A DNA stretch of 64,000 nt. It comes from Chryseobacterium balustinum. Lineage in GTDB: Bacteria > Bacteroidota > Bacteroidia > Flavobacteriales > Weeksellaceae. The notes under the pieces were generated by a model. It saw only the letters and a list, made by a program, of their open reading frames with translations. It had not been told where the DNA came from and made no database searches. Shown here one piece after another: positions 8,514-17,131 of this stretch (position 1 is its first letter; every line of letters starts with the position of its first letter). Made by a program: the position numbers and the translations under genes. The stretch is from the NCBI RefSeq assembly GCF_900168205.1, contig NZ_FUZE01000013.1, positions 50,221 through 114,220 of the forward strand. The letters are read 5' to 3'.

Positions 8514-11500
8514 TCAATGGTATGTATTGGGTGTTTTACCAAAATACTCTTTAAAACATTTGGTAAAATAAGAAGGACTATTAAATCCGGTCATGTAAGC
8601 GACTTCAGAAATACTGTAATTTTGCTTTAATAATTCTGCAGCTTTCTTAAGTCTGTAAATTTTAATGATTTCCCCTGTCGGAATATTAAACATCATTTTC
8701 ACTTTACGATGAAGGCTCGTTCTGCTCATCGATAATTCGGAAGCTAATTCGTCTACGCTAAAATTACTGTCATCTAAATTTTCGGCTAGGATTTCATAAA
8801 TTTTATTGAGAAATTCTTTGTGCAGTTTATCTGTAGAGTCAGGTTGTTTGTTTTCGGGTACAATATTTGTTTCTGGTTGCAAAAGCTGTTTCTGAAAATA
8901 TTCGTATTGCTTATTTTGTAAATTGAGCAGATTTTCTATTCTCAACCTCAACTCTTCTATACTGAAAGGTTTTACAACATAATCGTTGGCTCCAAGAGAA
9001 AGACCTTCAAGCTTACTTTCTGCATCGGCTTTTGCAGTGAGCATAATAATAGGAATGTGATTGATGTTGACATCAGATTTTAAAGCTTTACAAAACTCAA
9101 AACCATCCATTTCGCTCATTGCAACATCACTTACAATAAGATTCGGCATTTTCTCCAAAGTAATTTCTAATGCTTCATTTCCGTTTTCAGCGGTTAAAAC
9201 ATGATATGATTCGGCTAAATTCCCTGCAATAAACTGCGCTAACTCTTTGTGATCTTCCACAATAAGAATCGTCGCTCTTTCTCCTGACTTTTCTTGACGC
9301 ACTGCCTTTTCAGTCCATTGATCTTTTTGAGACTCAAAAGGAAGCCAGACCGAAAATGCAGTTCCCGAAGGATTTTGGGTAGAGCTTTTCATATCGATAG
9401 TTCCATGATGCAAATCTACCAGTTCTTTAACCAGTGAAAGACCCAAACCATTTCCCTGAAGCTGATTCTGATTGGAGCCTTTAAAATATCTTTCAAAAAT
9501 TTCCGACTGCTCATTTTCTGGAATTCCTGCCCCGGAATCAATAACCTGAATCGATAAACTATTGATCTCTTTATCTACTTTCACCGTAACTGTATCGCCA
9601 CTTTCACAAAATTTAATGGAATTCGAAATTAAATTATATAAAATCCGGTCTAAAGTATTGATTGAAAATAAAAACTCGGCTTTATCCGGAGATTCTAAAC
9701 TGAGAGCAATTTTCTTTTCTGAAGCAGTTTCTAAAAAGGCATTCAGAATATTTGAAATAACAGGAACTACATCTCCCCACACAAAATGAGGCTTCAAAAC
9801 TCCTGCTTCAAGCTTTGCCACATCGATCAACTGATCTGTAAGTTGTATGAGACTGTTTGTATTTTTCTTTATCGTCCCAAATAATATTTCTTTCTCGTGC
9901 TGAGATTCTACAGACTTTAGCTGTTCTGCAGGACCTACAATAAGAGACAACGGCGTTCGGAATTCATGAGCAATATTGGCGAAAAATTTTGTTTTTATTT
10001 TATCGAGCCTGCGTAATTCCTGAGCTTCTTTTTGCTTTAGCTTGATCGAGTTTTTAATGATTTCCTGATTAATTTTAAATCTTACAAACCAAAAAACACC
10101 ACCAATTAACACCATCAGATATAACGTTATTGCCCACCACGTTTTCCACCAAGGTGGCGTCACTTTTATGGTTAAAGATTTGATGAGGTTGCTCCAGTTT
10201 CCGGTTGTATTGGTTGCATTGACCTGAAAAACATAATTTCCGGGCGGAAGTTTTGTAAAAATGGCTTCAGTATTATTCGCTGCAAAAATCCATTCATCCT
10301 GATAACCTTTTAAACGATAACGATATTGAATTTGCTGCGGCTCATTGTATTGAAGTGCGGCAAAGCTTATAGAAACCGTATTTTCAAAATAATCTACAGA
10401 AAGCTCTTTAATTTGGTTTACAGGATTAAGATTTCTTTCAGCAAGATCTACTTGTTCATTATTAAGAGCAATCCTCGTAATAGCAGTTGGAGGTGAGAAA
10501 TTATCATTTTTAATATCTTCCGGATTGAAAACCACCCCGCTTTTCACACCACCAAATGCCATTTTTCCGTCGGGAAGCATTAATTGATGAAACCTGTTGA
10601 ACTCAATATTTTCCAAACCGTGAGAACGTGTAAAAATTCTTAGTTTATAAGTTGTTGGATTAAATTTTAAAAGCCCTTTATTGGTTCCCATCCAAAGATT
10701 CCCCAATTTATCAGGAAGAATTGAATAGATTACATTATCGGGGAAACCTTCTTTTCCGGAAAAGATTTTAACCTTATTATTTTTTTTATTGCATTGAATC
10801 AGGCCATCATTACTTCCAATCCATAAAACATCATCATTTTTCGGGTCAGGAACGAGAGAAATTAAATGATTAACAGGAAAAGCTTTTGTATTGTTTTTAA
10901 TATTATCGATTTTTCTTGTGTCAAGATTTACTTTAATAATCCCGTGAGATTCTGTTGTAGCCCAAAGTATTTTGGTTTTACGGTCAAAATTAATGTCAGT
11001 TGGCTTTATATTAGAATTAAAATTAATGAATGAAAACAACAATTTCCATTTTGCCTGCTGAAACAGATAAATATTGTTCAGCTCATCAATCACAATCGGT
11101 GATTCATTATAAAGGCTGATTCCTTTTATCGGAGCAAAAGATCCGTCTTTTATTTTTGGTAATTCAGGCAAACGGAAGATTTTCTTCTGCAGATGATCAT
11201 AATAAGAAACAACACGATTTAGGGCGATCCAGTTTTTATTTTGAGCTGTTACAGATCTTAGAAAATAGGAAGCCGGTAAAATACCGTTCAACTCTTGCCA
11301 ATTAAAAAAATTGTTGAGGGTAATGCCATAATAATTCTTCAACAGGTCTGCGGCAAAATCTTTTTCAAAATGAAAAGATTTAAAATTGAGCTTTGGATCT
11401 ACCGTATAAATTCCTTCGGCATCTCCGCCAATCCACATTAAACCAGAATTATCAATAAGAAAAGCTTGCGGTGTCCTGTTTTTTTCAAAATTGAGAACAG

Positions 11501-12389
11501 TAGTTTTTCTAAAGCCTAAAACCGTATCGTAGTTATAAATAACATTGTCTGCAACAAAATATTCTTTACCCTGAAAATCTGTACTGAGCAATTTAATATT
11601 ATAAATAGAAGAAAATGGCAGCTTTTCGTTTCTGAAAGTTTTTTTCACGGGATCAAAAAAATAGAACTGCTCTCTATCTGCCCACATTAATTCCCCATTT
11701 TTTCTCTGGTGAAACAATGCTGCTTCAATATTATTTTGCTGCAGCTTATTTGCAAACATAGTATAAGGAATAGCATTGTTTGTAAAGCTGTTTGTTTTTT
11801 TATCAAAAATCTTGAGGCTTTTCTGGGTTAATACCCAAATATTTTTGTTTTTGTCTTCAAGAATATTATAAATAATCTCATTAGAATTAAAATTCAGATT
11901 TCTGCGGCTCAAAGTTTTTCTCTGAATATCAAAACTAAAGAGTTCATTTTTCATGGTTTTAAACCACAAATATCCGTCTTGTGTTACCAACCAGGATTTC
12001 CGATGAATATCAATATTATTTTTTTCTAAGAATGCTTTATTAATAATATGACTTATTTTTCCGGAATTTATATCCAAATAATCGATTCCTGCAGATTCGT
12101 ATTTTATCCAAAGTCCATTTTCTTTGCCTTTTCTTAAATAATCTACTGTATTTGAAGCTAAAGAATTTCTGTCGTTGAAATGATGTTGAAAAGTTGTAAA
12201 GTTTCTTCCGTCGTATCGCGAAAGCCCGTTTCGGGTTCCAATCCATACAAAACCTTCATCATCCTGTTCTAAGGCAGAAACGAATGATTGCGGAAGACCC
12301 TCATCTACAGATAAGTGTCTTATATTTTGAGAAAAAAATATCTGTAAACCAAAAAGAGAAAAAAATAAAAAGAAATTATGTTTAAGCAT
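8514..12389 (-). CDS. Hybrid two-component system sensor histidine kinase/response regulator/AraC (HTCS)
   Basis: The 1291-residue single-polypeptide regulator has a signal sequence (1-20), a periplasmic sensor of two-component-regulator propeller repeats (motifs such as GFVWIGTRNGLSRYD, LGNLWMGTNKGLLKF, about 25-625), a Y_Y_Y domain (about 670-745), one membrane helix (751-770), HisKA with H808 in ANIAHEFRTP, HATPase (DSGAGIPENE, GNGLGLSL), a receiver domain (phospho-acceptor D1088, K1140) and a C-terminal AraC DNA-binding domain (about 1195-1291). Such proteins sense extracellular glycans or other ligands and activate nearby genes. The next gene, LamG/T9SS, is the likely target. Confidence 0.95.
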   Translation of the reverse strand: MLKHNFFLFFSLFGLQIFFSQNIRHLSVDEGLPQSFVSALEQDDEGFVWIGTRNGLSRYDGRNFTTFQHHFNDRNSLASNTVDYLRKGKENGLWIKYESAGIDYLDINSGKISHIINKAFLEKNNIDIHRKSWLVTQDGYLWFKTMKNELFSFDIQRKTLSRRNLNFNSNEIIYNILEDKNKNIWVLTQKSLKIFDKKTNSFTNNAIPYTMFANKLQQNNIEAALFHQRKNGELMWADREQFYFFDPVKKTFRNEKLPFSSIYNIKLLSTDFQGKEYFVADNVIYNYDTVLGFRKTTVLNFEKNRTPQAFLIDNSGLMWIGGDAEGIYTVDPKLNFKSFHFEKDFAADLLKNYYGITLNNFFNWQELNGILPASYFLRSVTAQNKNWIALNRVVSYYDHLQKKIFRLPELPKIKDGSFAPIKGISLYNESPIVIDELNNIYLFQQAKWKLLFSFINFNSNIKPTDINFDRKTKILWATTESHGIIKVNLDTRKIDNIKNNTKAFPVNHLISLVPDPKNDDVLWIGSNDGLIQCNKKNNKVKIFSGKEGFPDNVIYSILPDKLGNLWMGTNKGLLKFNPTTYKLRIFTRSHGLENIEFNRFHQLMLPDGKMAFGGVKSGVVFNPEDIKNDNFSPPTAITRIALNNEQVDLAERNLNPVNQIKELSVDYFENTVSISFAALQYNEPQQIQYRYRLKGYQDEWIFAANNTEAIFTKLPPGNYVFQVNATNTTGNWSNLIKSLTIKVTPPWWKTWWAITLYLMVLIGGVFWFVRFKINQEIIKNSIKLKQKEAQELRRLDKIKTKFFANIAHEFRTPLSLIVGPAEQLKSVESQHEKEILFGTIKKNTNSLIQLTDQLIDVAKLEAGVLKPHFVWGDVVPVISNILNAFLETASEKKIALSLESPDKAEFLFSINTLDRILYNLISNSIKFCESGDTVTVKVDKEINSLSIQVIDSGAGIPENEQSEIFERYFKGSNQNQLQGNGLGLSLVKELVDLHHGTIDMKSSTQNPSGTAFSVWLPFESQKDQWTEKAVRQEKSGERATILIVEDHKELAQFIAGNLAESYHVLTAENGNEALEITLEKMPNLIVSDVAMSEMDGFEFCKALKSDVNINHIPIIMLTAKADAESKLEGLSLGANDYVVKPFSIEELRLRIENLLNLQNKQYEYFQKQLLQPETNIVPENKQPDSTDKLHKEFLNKIYEILAENLDDSNFSVDELASELSMSRTSLHRKVKMMFNIPTGEIIKIYRLKKAAELLKQNYSISEVAYMTGFNSPSYFTKCFKEYFGKTPNTYH

Positions 12390-12546
12390 ATAAACTATTC
12401 ACTATTTAAATTCGCAATATACTTATTAAAACAATGATTTTTTCATAAAAAAAATCAAATGTTAATTCACATCTGCTAATCAAGGTTTTTTCCGCCGAAT
12501 TTTGGTATTCATTTTGAAGTAGATTTTTACCCTTAATATAATCATT

Positions 12547-12957
12547 ATGACTAAAAACATTTTGGCAGCTTCGTTTGTTGCAGTATTGACCTTAACAGCT
12601 TGTAAAAAAGAAAACACCACATCAGAATCTTCTTTAGGTTCAGATTCTATGGTAAGCTCTCCGAAAGATTCTACCAATCAACCAGCCAGCGATTCATTGG
12701 TAAATAATCAAACAGAATCGAATCCTGAAATTATCAAAACCACTCTTTCCGATAAAGATGGAAAAAAATTAGATGTAACATTTAACAATACAAAAAACAC
12801 GGCTACTCTACTATTTAATGGAGAAACGATAGAACTTGAAGGTCAAAAAACGGCATCCGGAATTTGGTATAAAAATGACCATTACGAATTACGAGGCAAA
12901 GGAAATGAAAACGAACTTCACAAAGACGGAAAGCTAATTTTTAAAAGTGAAAAATAA
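12547..12957 (+). CDS. MliC-like lipoprotein
   Basis: The 136-residue protein has a lipoprotein signal peptide with lipobox LTAC (C19), followed by a Ser/Thr/Asp-rich linker (about 20-65) and a compact C-terminal domain (about 66-136). The pattern LDVTFNN...ATLLFNGETIEL...ASGIWYKNDHYELRGKGNE resembles the MliC/PliC fold, membrane lipoproteins that inhibit C-type lysozyme. The resemblance is by motif order only, so an inhibitor role is tentative. It is monocistronic with a terminator after it. Confidence 0.65.
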   Translation: MTKNILAASFVAVLTLTACKKENTTSESSLGSDSMVSSPKDSTNQPASDSLVNNQTESNPEIIKTTLSDKDGKKLDVTFNNTKNTATLLFNGETIELEGQKTASGIWYKNDHYELRGKGNENELHKDGKLIFKSEK

Positions 12958-12970
12958 ACAAGTTATGAGT

Positions 12971-12988
12971 GTCGGTACAAAAACCGGC
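12971..12988 (+). terminator. Terminator after MliC-like lipoprotein gene
   Basis: A 6-base stem GTCGGT/ACCGGC (one G-T pair) with a 6-base loop is followed by ATTTGTTTTTAT on the plus strand, 14 bases after the stop codon. Confidence 0.6.
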
Positions 12989-12999
12989 ATTTGTTTTTA

Positions 13000-13007
13000 T
13001 AACTTTG
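13000..13007 (+). promoter_or_regulatory. -7 promoter element of exonuclease III gene
   Basis: TAACTTTG matches TAnnTTTG and lies 16 bases before the ATG at 13024. No good TTTG was found at the expected -33 distance. Confidence 0.5.
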
Positions 13008-13023
13008 CTTTTATATTTATTTT

Positions 13024-13788
13024 ATGAGATTAATTACCTACAACGTCAACGGCATCAGAGCTGCTTTTACGAAAGATTTTTTAGGATGGCTGAAAACTGC
13101 CGATCCGGATATTATCTGCATTCAGGAAAGTAAAGCAGGAAACGATCAGATTGATACAGAAAGTCTTGAAAAAGCAGGATATCACAGTTATTGGCATTCT
13201 GCACAGAGAAAAGGATACAGCGGAGTCGGAATTGCATCTAAAACAAAACCCAATCATGTAGAATATGGTTGCGGAATTGAAAGCTATGATAACGAAGGAA
13301 GAATCATCCGTGCAGATTTTGATGGATTTTCAGTAATTTCTGTCTATGTTCCTTCTGCTTCAAATATCGAAAGACTGGAATTTAAGATGCAGTTTTGCCA
13401 TGACTTTTTAGAGTATATTAAAAATTTAAAGAAAGAAATTCCGAATTTGATTATTTCCGGAGATTTTAATATCTGTCATCAGGCGATTGACATTCATAAT
13501 CCTATAGGTTTGAAAAACACTTCCGGCTTTTTGCCAATGGAAAGAGAATGGATGACCAACTTCATCGAAGAATGTGAATTGATAGACAGTTTCAGGCTCT
13601 TTAATAACGAACCAGACAATTATACCTGGTGGAGCTACCGACAAAATGCAAGAGCCAATAATAAAGGTTGGAGGTTAGATTATAACTTTGCTTCTTATTC
13701 TTTAAAAGATAAACTCAGTAGAGCCGTTATTTTAAAGGAAGCCGTGCATTCTGATCATTGTCCTACCTTAATCGAGTTTAACCTCTAA
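13024..13788 (+). CDS. xth: Exodeoxyribonuclease III
   Basis: The 254-residue protein is a member of the exonuclease III / AP endonuclease family of the EEP superfamily, which repairs abasic sites and trims 3' ends. It has the expected N-terminus TYNVNGIRAA, the metal-binding glutamate in CIQESK, the GDFNICH motif, and the C-terminal catalytic SDHCPT. Length is normal for the family. A shared bidirectional terminator separates it from the converging rlpA copy. Confidence 0.95.
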   Translation: MRLITYNVNGIRAAFTKDFLGWLKTADPDIICIQESKAGNDQIDTESLEKAGYHSYWHSAQRKGYSGVGIASKTKPNHVEYGCGIESYDNEGRIIRADFDGFSVISVYVPSASNIERLEFKMQFCHDFLEYIKNLKKEIPNLIISGDFNICHQAIDIHNPIGLKNTSGFLPMEREWMTNFIEECELIDSFRLFNNEPDNYTWWSYRQNARANNKGWRLDYNFASYSLKDKLSRAVILKEAVHSDHCPTLIEFNL

Positions 13789-13795
13789 AAACATA

Positions 13796-13822
13796 AAAGC
13801 CAGCTAAAATTTAGCTGGCTTT
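13796..13822. terminator. Bidirectional terminator between xth and first rlpA copy
   Basis: A perfect inverted repeat of 13 bases per arm (AAAGCCAGCTAAA) with A/T flanks on both sides separates two converging genes. An identical copy lies at 14770-14796 as part of the rlpA duplication. Confidence 0.85.
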
Positions 13823-13839
13823 CTAATTTAAATCATAAA

Positions 13840-14211
13840 TTAATCGACAATTTCATATTGTACCGGAATAACACCATGATCGGTATTTCCGATTTCATCG
13901 AACGCAGCTTTAGACATATCTAATGCTCTAGCTGAATGGAAAGGACCTCTATCATTAATCGATACAATTACTTCTTTACCATTGTTCAAATTGGTAACCC
14001 TAACTACAGTACCAAAAGGAAGCGTTCTGTGCGCTGCGGTAAGTTTTGAATTATCAAAAATTGCTCCGCTTGCAGTTTTTCTACCGTTAAATTTATCGTG
14101 GTAGTACGATGCATAACTTGTTTTCTTCGCATCTACAGCATTATTCGTAAATGAATAAATACCTAGTGTTGAAATCATCATTATGATTACGAGAATGAAT
14201 CTTTTCATCAT
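13840..14211 (-). CDS. RlpA-like double-psi beta-barrel protein, copy 1
   Basis: The 123-residue protein has an N-terminal signal/anchor (MMKRFILVIIMMISTLGIYSF) and a double-psi beta-barrel domain (about 33-120) with ASYYHDKFNGRKTASG, AHRTLPFGT and INDRGPF, hallmarks of RlpA, a septal or envelope lytic transglycosylase acting on naked glycans. The SPOR domain of classical RlpA is absent, as is common for short RlpA-like proteins. A near-identical paralogue lies 974 bases away; the two proteins differ at 9 positions, all in the barrel. Confidence 0.9.
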   Translation of the reverse strand: MMKRFILVIIMMISTLGIYSFTNNAVDAKKTSYASYYHDKFNGRKTASGAIFDNSKLTAAHRTLPFGTVVRVTNLNNGKEVIVSINDRGPFHSARALDMSKAAFDEIGNTDHGVIPVQYEIVD

Positions 14212-14237
14212 GTTGAACTTTTATTTGTTTGACGGGG

Positions 14238-14245
14238 CAAAACTA
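14238..14245 (-). promoter_or_regulatory. -7 promoter element of rlpA copy 1
   Basis: TAGTTTTG on the minus strand matches TAnnTTTG and is conserved at the same distance from the start in the second copy. Confidence 0.5.
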
Positions 14246-14761
14246 TAGCTAAACATGATCACTGCCTATTTTAATGGTTAACAAGTATTAAATAAAACTT
14301 AACTAAAACTTAAAAAAGACTGTCATTTACTATGAATAACGCAATCGAAGCATGGTGTTAAATAATGTTAAAAAAAACAAGTAAACAATAATTTAATTAA
14401 CTAATCGCAACATAAGATTATTTTTTAAAGAATACAACACCCTATTAAACAGTATTTTAATTAAATAAATCAGCTTAAAAAATCACCCGCTTGATGAACA
14501 TTTTATTAATTCCCTGAAATTGAATTCTTTAATTTTTATTCAATATTAATTGAAATTCAGTCAATTGATTTAGGGCACACGCATCAATTAAAAAAGAAAA
14601 AAATAAAGACTTTAAGATAAAAAAGAACTTGTTTTGAACCATCTGAAATATTGAACTCATCTGGAGCTCAAATTACAGATATCAACATTACTCGCTATAT
14701 AATTGTTTAATAAAATGAAAATTCTAAGCGTAAATGTTGTTAATGGGCAAGTAGGTGTACG
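14246..14761. other. Gene-free spacer between the two rlpA copies
   Basis: About 500 very AT-rich bases without a supported gene. The left part up to about 14415 is homologous to the region upstream of the second rlpA copy (up to about 15389), including TTAACTAATCG. The rest shows nothing that I can assign. Confidence 0.6.
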
Positions 14762-14769
14762 AAAACATA

Positions 14770-14796
14770 AAAGCCAGCTAAAATTTAGCTGGCTTT
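14770..14796. terminator. Duplicated terminator after second rlpA copy
   Basis: It is the exact copy of the inverted repeat at 13796-13822, shifted by 974 bases, and terminates the minus-strand rlpA copy 2. Confidence 0.8.
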
Positions 14797-14813
14797 CTAA
14801 TTTAAATCATAAA

Positions 14814-15185
14814 TTAATCGACAATTTCATATTCCACCGGAATGGTACCGTTATTGGTATTTCCGATTTCATCGAACGCGGCTTTAGACATATCTAATGC
14901 TCTTGACGAATGGAAAGGTCCTCTATCATTAATCGATACGATTACTTCTTTGCCATTGTTCAGATTGGTAACCCTAATTTCGGTTCCAAAAGGAAGCGTT
15001 CTGTGTGCTGCGGTAAGTTTTGAATTATCAAAAACCTCTCCGCTTGCAGTTTTTCTACCGTTAAATTTATCGTGGTAGTACGATGCATAACTTGTTTTCT
15101 TCGCATCTACAGCATTATTCGTAAATGAATAAATACCTAGTGTTGAAATCATCATTATGATTACGAGAATGAATCTTTTCATCAT
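14814..15185 (-). CDS. RlpA-like double-psi beta-barrel protein, copy 2
   Basis: This is the paralogue of the gene at 13840, also 123 residues, with the same signal sequence and RlpA double-psi barrel motifs (AHRTLPFGT, INDRGPF). The first roughly 150 bases of the two genes are identical, while the barrel part differs: A-I to E-V after TASG, VV to EI after FGT, A to S in HSARAL, and four changes in the last 15 residues. Promoter and terminator are duplicated too. The pattern suggests a recent tandem duplication or gene conversion at the 5' end. Confidence 0.9.
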   Translation of the reverse strand: MMKRFILVIIMMISTLGIYSFTNNAVDAKKTSYASYYHDKFNGRKTASGEVFDNSKLTAAHRTLPFGTEIRVTNLNNGKEVIVSINDRGPFHSSRALDMSKAAFDEIGNTNNGTIPVEYEIVD

Positions 15186-15211
15186 TTTGAACTTTTACTT
15201 GTTTGACGAGG

Positions 15212-15219
15212 CAAAACTA
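15212..15219 (-). promoter_or_regulatory. -7 promoter element of rlpA copy 2
   Basis: TAGTTTTG on the minus strand is identical to the element before copy 1, at the same distance from the ATG. Confidence 0.5.
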
Positions 15220-15511
15220 TACTTAAACTTATTACCTGCCTATTTTAAAAGTTAACAAACGTTAAATAAAACTTAATTAAATCCCAATTAAAACTGTAAG
15301 TCCCTATTAATAGGGCTCTTAAACAACTACGTTAAAAAGTGTTAAAAAAACAACCTAAATGTTAACATAATTAACTAATCGTCACATAATTGAGTACACC
15401 TACAAAACACAAACAATTAAAAATCAACAACTTAAATAAAATTCAAAACTTTTGAAAATCGTTGTAACTAATTAAAAAAACAGTCTACTTATTAGTAAAT
15501 CATAAAACGCT
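15220..15511. other. Intergenic region upstream of rlpA copy 2
   Basis: This AT-rich stretch contains the second copy of the rlpA upstream homology (to about 15389) and then the likely promoter region of the 38-residue gene. No other element could be supported. Confidence 0.5.
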
Positions 15512-15628
15512 ATGGAAAAATTAAAAAACAACAAAATCCTGTTTATTCTAGTTTTAACGGTGATTTTAATTGGAATATTTTCTGCAGGAAAAGAATTCGG
15601 GCAGTATCTTTTTCAAAAATTTAACTAA
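15512..15628 (+). CDS. Small single-span membrane protein (38 aa)
   Basis: A short plus-strand frame encodes 38 residues: a basic start (MEKLKNNK), one hydrophobic helix (ILFILVLTVILIGIFSA) and a polar end (GKEFGQYLFQKFN). The topology of positive-inside residues followed by a single span, the absence of overlapping alternative genes, and an intrinsic terminator 28 bases after the stop support it as a real gene. No family is recognised and no function is proposed. It converges on rimO and lies divergently next to rlpA copy 2. Confidence 0.6.
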   Translation: MEKLKNNKILFILVLTVILIGIFSAGKEFGQYLFQKFN

Positions 15629-15655
15629 AAAGTAAATTGACATTTTAACTAAAAT

Positions 15656-15686
15656 AAAAAAACCAATGACGAATCATTGGTTTTTA
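15656..15686. terminator. Bidirectional terminator between the 38-aa gene and rimO
   Basis: AACCAATGA (15661-15669) pairs with TCATTGGTT (15674-15682) around a 4-base loop, with A-rich sequence before and T-rich sequence after, so it can terminate both converging transcripts. Confidence 0.8.
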
Positions 15687-15701
15687 CTTTTATATTTTAG
15701 C

Positions 15702-17003
15702 TTAAACTAGCTCTCCGTATAAATCAAATTCTTCTGCTGAAGTAATTTTTACATTCGCAAAATCTCCAATTGAAATATAAGTATCTTCTGCAGAAACCAA
15801 AACGGTATTGTCTACATCCGGAGAATCGTATTCTGTACGACCTACGAAATAGTTTCCTTCTTTTCTGTCGAAAACACATTTATAAACTTCACCGATTCTC
15901 TTTTGGTTTTTATCCCACGAAATCTGCGACTGCAATTCCATGATCTCTTCTACTCTAGCCTCTTTTACTTCTTGTGGAATATCATCTTCTAAAACGTAAG
16001 CTCCGGTATTTTCTTCATGTGAATAAGTGAAGCATCCTAATCTGTCGAATTTCTGCTCTCTTACCCATTCTTTAAGCTCTTGGAATCTTTCTTCCGTTTC
16101 ACCAGGATAACCGACTATTAAAGTAGTTCTGATTGCCATATCCGGCACTTTTTCTCTGAACTTATCTAATAAAGCATTTGTTTTTTCGTGAGTTGTACCT
16201 CGCTTCATCGATTTCAACAAATCTGAATTGATATGCTGAAGCGGAATATCTATATAGTTACAAACTTTTGGTTCTTCACGGATGATATCTAAAACATCTT
16301 CCGGGAAACCGCTTGGAAACGCATAATGAAGGCGAATCCACTCGATTCCTTCTACTTTTACCAATTCTTTTAATAATTCTCCTAAAGCTCTTTTTTTATA
16401 AATATCTAAACCGTAATACGTCAAATCCTGAGCAATCAAAATCAGTTCTTTTACTCCTACTTTCGCTAACTTCTGAGCTTCTTTCACTAATTTCTCAATC
16501 GGTGTAGAAACGTGGCCTCCTCTCATCAAAGGAATCGCACAGAACGAACAAGGTCTGTCGCAACCTTCAGAAATTTTAAGGTAAGCGTAATGTTTTGGTG
16601 TAGTTATTAATCTTTCACCAACCAATTCATGTTTATAGTCTGCTCCCAAATGTTTCAATAAAATAGGAAGATCTCTCGTTCCAAAATATTGGTCAACATC
16701 AGGAATTTCTTTTATCAGATCTGGTTTATATCTTTCGGAAAGACATCCGGTAACGAAAACCTTCTCAACTTCCCCTCTATTTTTCGCCTCAACGAAATCT
16801 AAAATAGTGTTAATGGATTCTTCTTTTGCATTATCGATAAAACCACAAGTGTTTATTACAACGATATCTCCTTTATCTTCGTGCACAACTTCTTTTCCGT
16901 TGGCTTTCAGCTGGCTCATCAACACTTCAGAATCGTACACGTTTTTGGAGCATCCTAACGTGACGATATTTATCTTTTTCTTACCTACAGATTTTGTGCG
17001 CAT
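15702..17003 (-). CDS. rimO: Ribosomal protein S12 methylthiotransferase RimO
   Basis: The 433-residue radical-SAM enzyme adds a methylthio group to an aspartate of ribosomal protein S12. The N-terminal UPF0004 domain has the auxiliary cluster cysteines C18 (LGCSKN), C53 (NTCGF) and C87 (TGCLSER). The radical-SAM core carries CDRPCSFC (C148, C152, C155), and a C-terminal TRAM domain starts after about residue 370. The motif LGCSKNVYDSE distinguishes RimO from the tRNA enzyme MiaB. The gene stands alone with its own promoter element. Confidence 0.96.
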   Translation of the reverse strand: MRTKSVGKKKINIVTLGCSKNVYDSEVLMSQLKANGKEVVHEDKGDIVVINTCGFIDNAKEESINTILDFVEAKNRGEVEKVFVTGCLSERYKPDLIKEIPDVDQYFGTRDLPILLKHLGADYKHELVGERLITTPKHYAYLKISEGCDRPCSFCAIPLMRGGHVSTPIEKLVKEAQKLAKVGVKELILIAQDLTYYGLDIYKKRALGELLKELVKVEGIEWIRLHYAFPSGFPEDVLDIIREEPKVCNYIDIPLQHINSDLLKSMKRGTTHEKTNALLDKFREKVPDMAIRTTLIVGYPGETEERFQELKEWVREQKFDRLGCFTYSHEENTGAYVLEDDIPQEVKEARVEEIMELQSQISWDKNQKRIGEVYKCVFDRKEGNYFVGRTEYDSPDVDNTVLVSAEDTYISIGDFANVKITSAEEFDLYGELV

Positions 17004-17050
17004 TTTATATTGAATAATAAGTAATTAGTAATCAGTTATTTTTGTGGGTG

Positions 17051-17058
17051 CAAATTTA
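17051..17058 (-). promoter_or_regulatory. -7 promoter element of rimO
   Basis: TAAATTTG on the minus strand matches TAnnTTTG, about 48 bases before the rimO ATG. A -33 element is not clear. Confidence 0.5.
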
Positions 17059-17070
17059 AGAATAAAAAAA

Positions 17071-17090
17071 AGAACCGATGATTCGGCTCT
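17071..17090 (-). terminator. Terminator at end of the polysaccharide island
   Basis: On the minus strand AGAGCCGA pairs with TCGGTTCT (one G-T pair) around a 4-base loop and is followed by a run of eight T. It lies 42 bases beyond the stop of the last island gene at 17132. Confidence 0.85.
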
Positions 17091-17131
17091 CTATTTATAT
17101 TGATTATAAACAATGCTTATTTAAATTAACA

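Noticed and set aside
14703..14897. Plus-strand 64-codon frame between the rlpA copies
   Set aside because: Its second half is antisense to rlpA copy 2 and it spans the terminator hairpin; no signal or family.
13840..15185. Transposition as source of the rlpA duplication
   Set aside because: No transposase, terminal inverted repeats or target-site duplication seen; a simple tandem duplication is sufficient.
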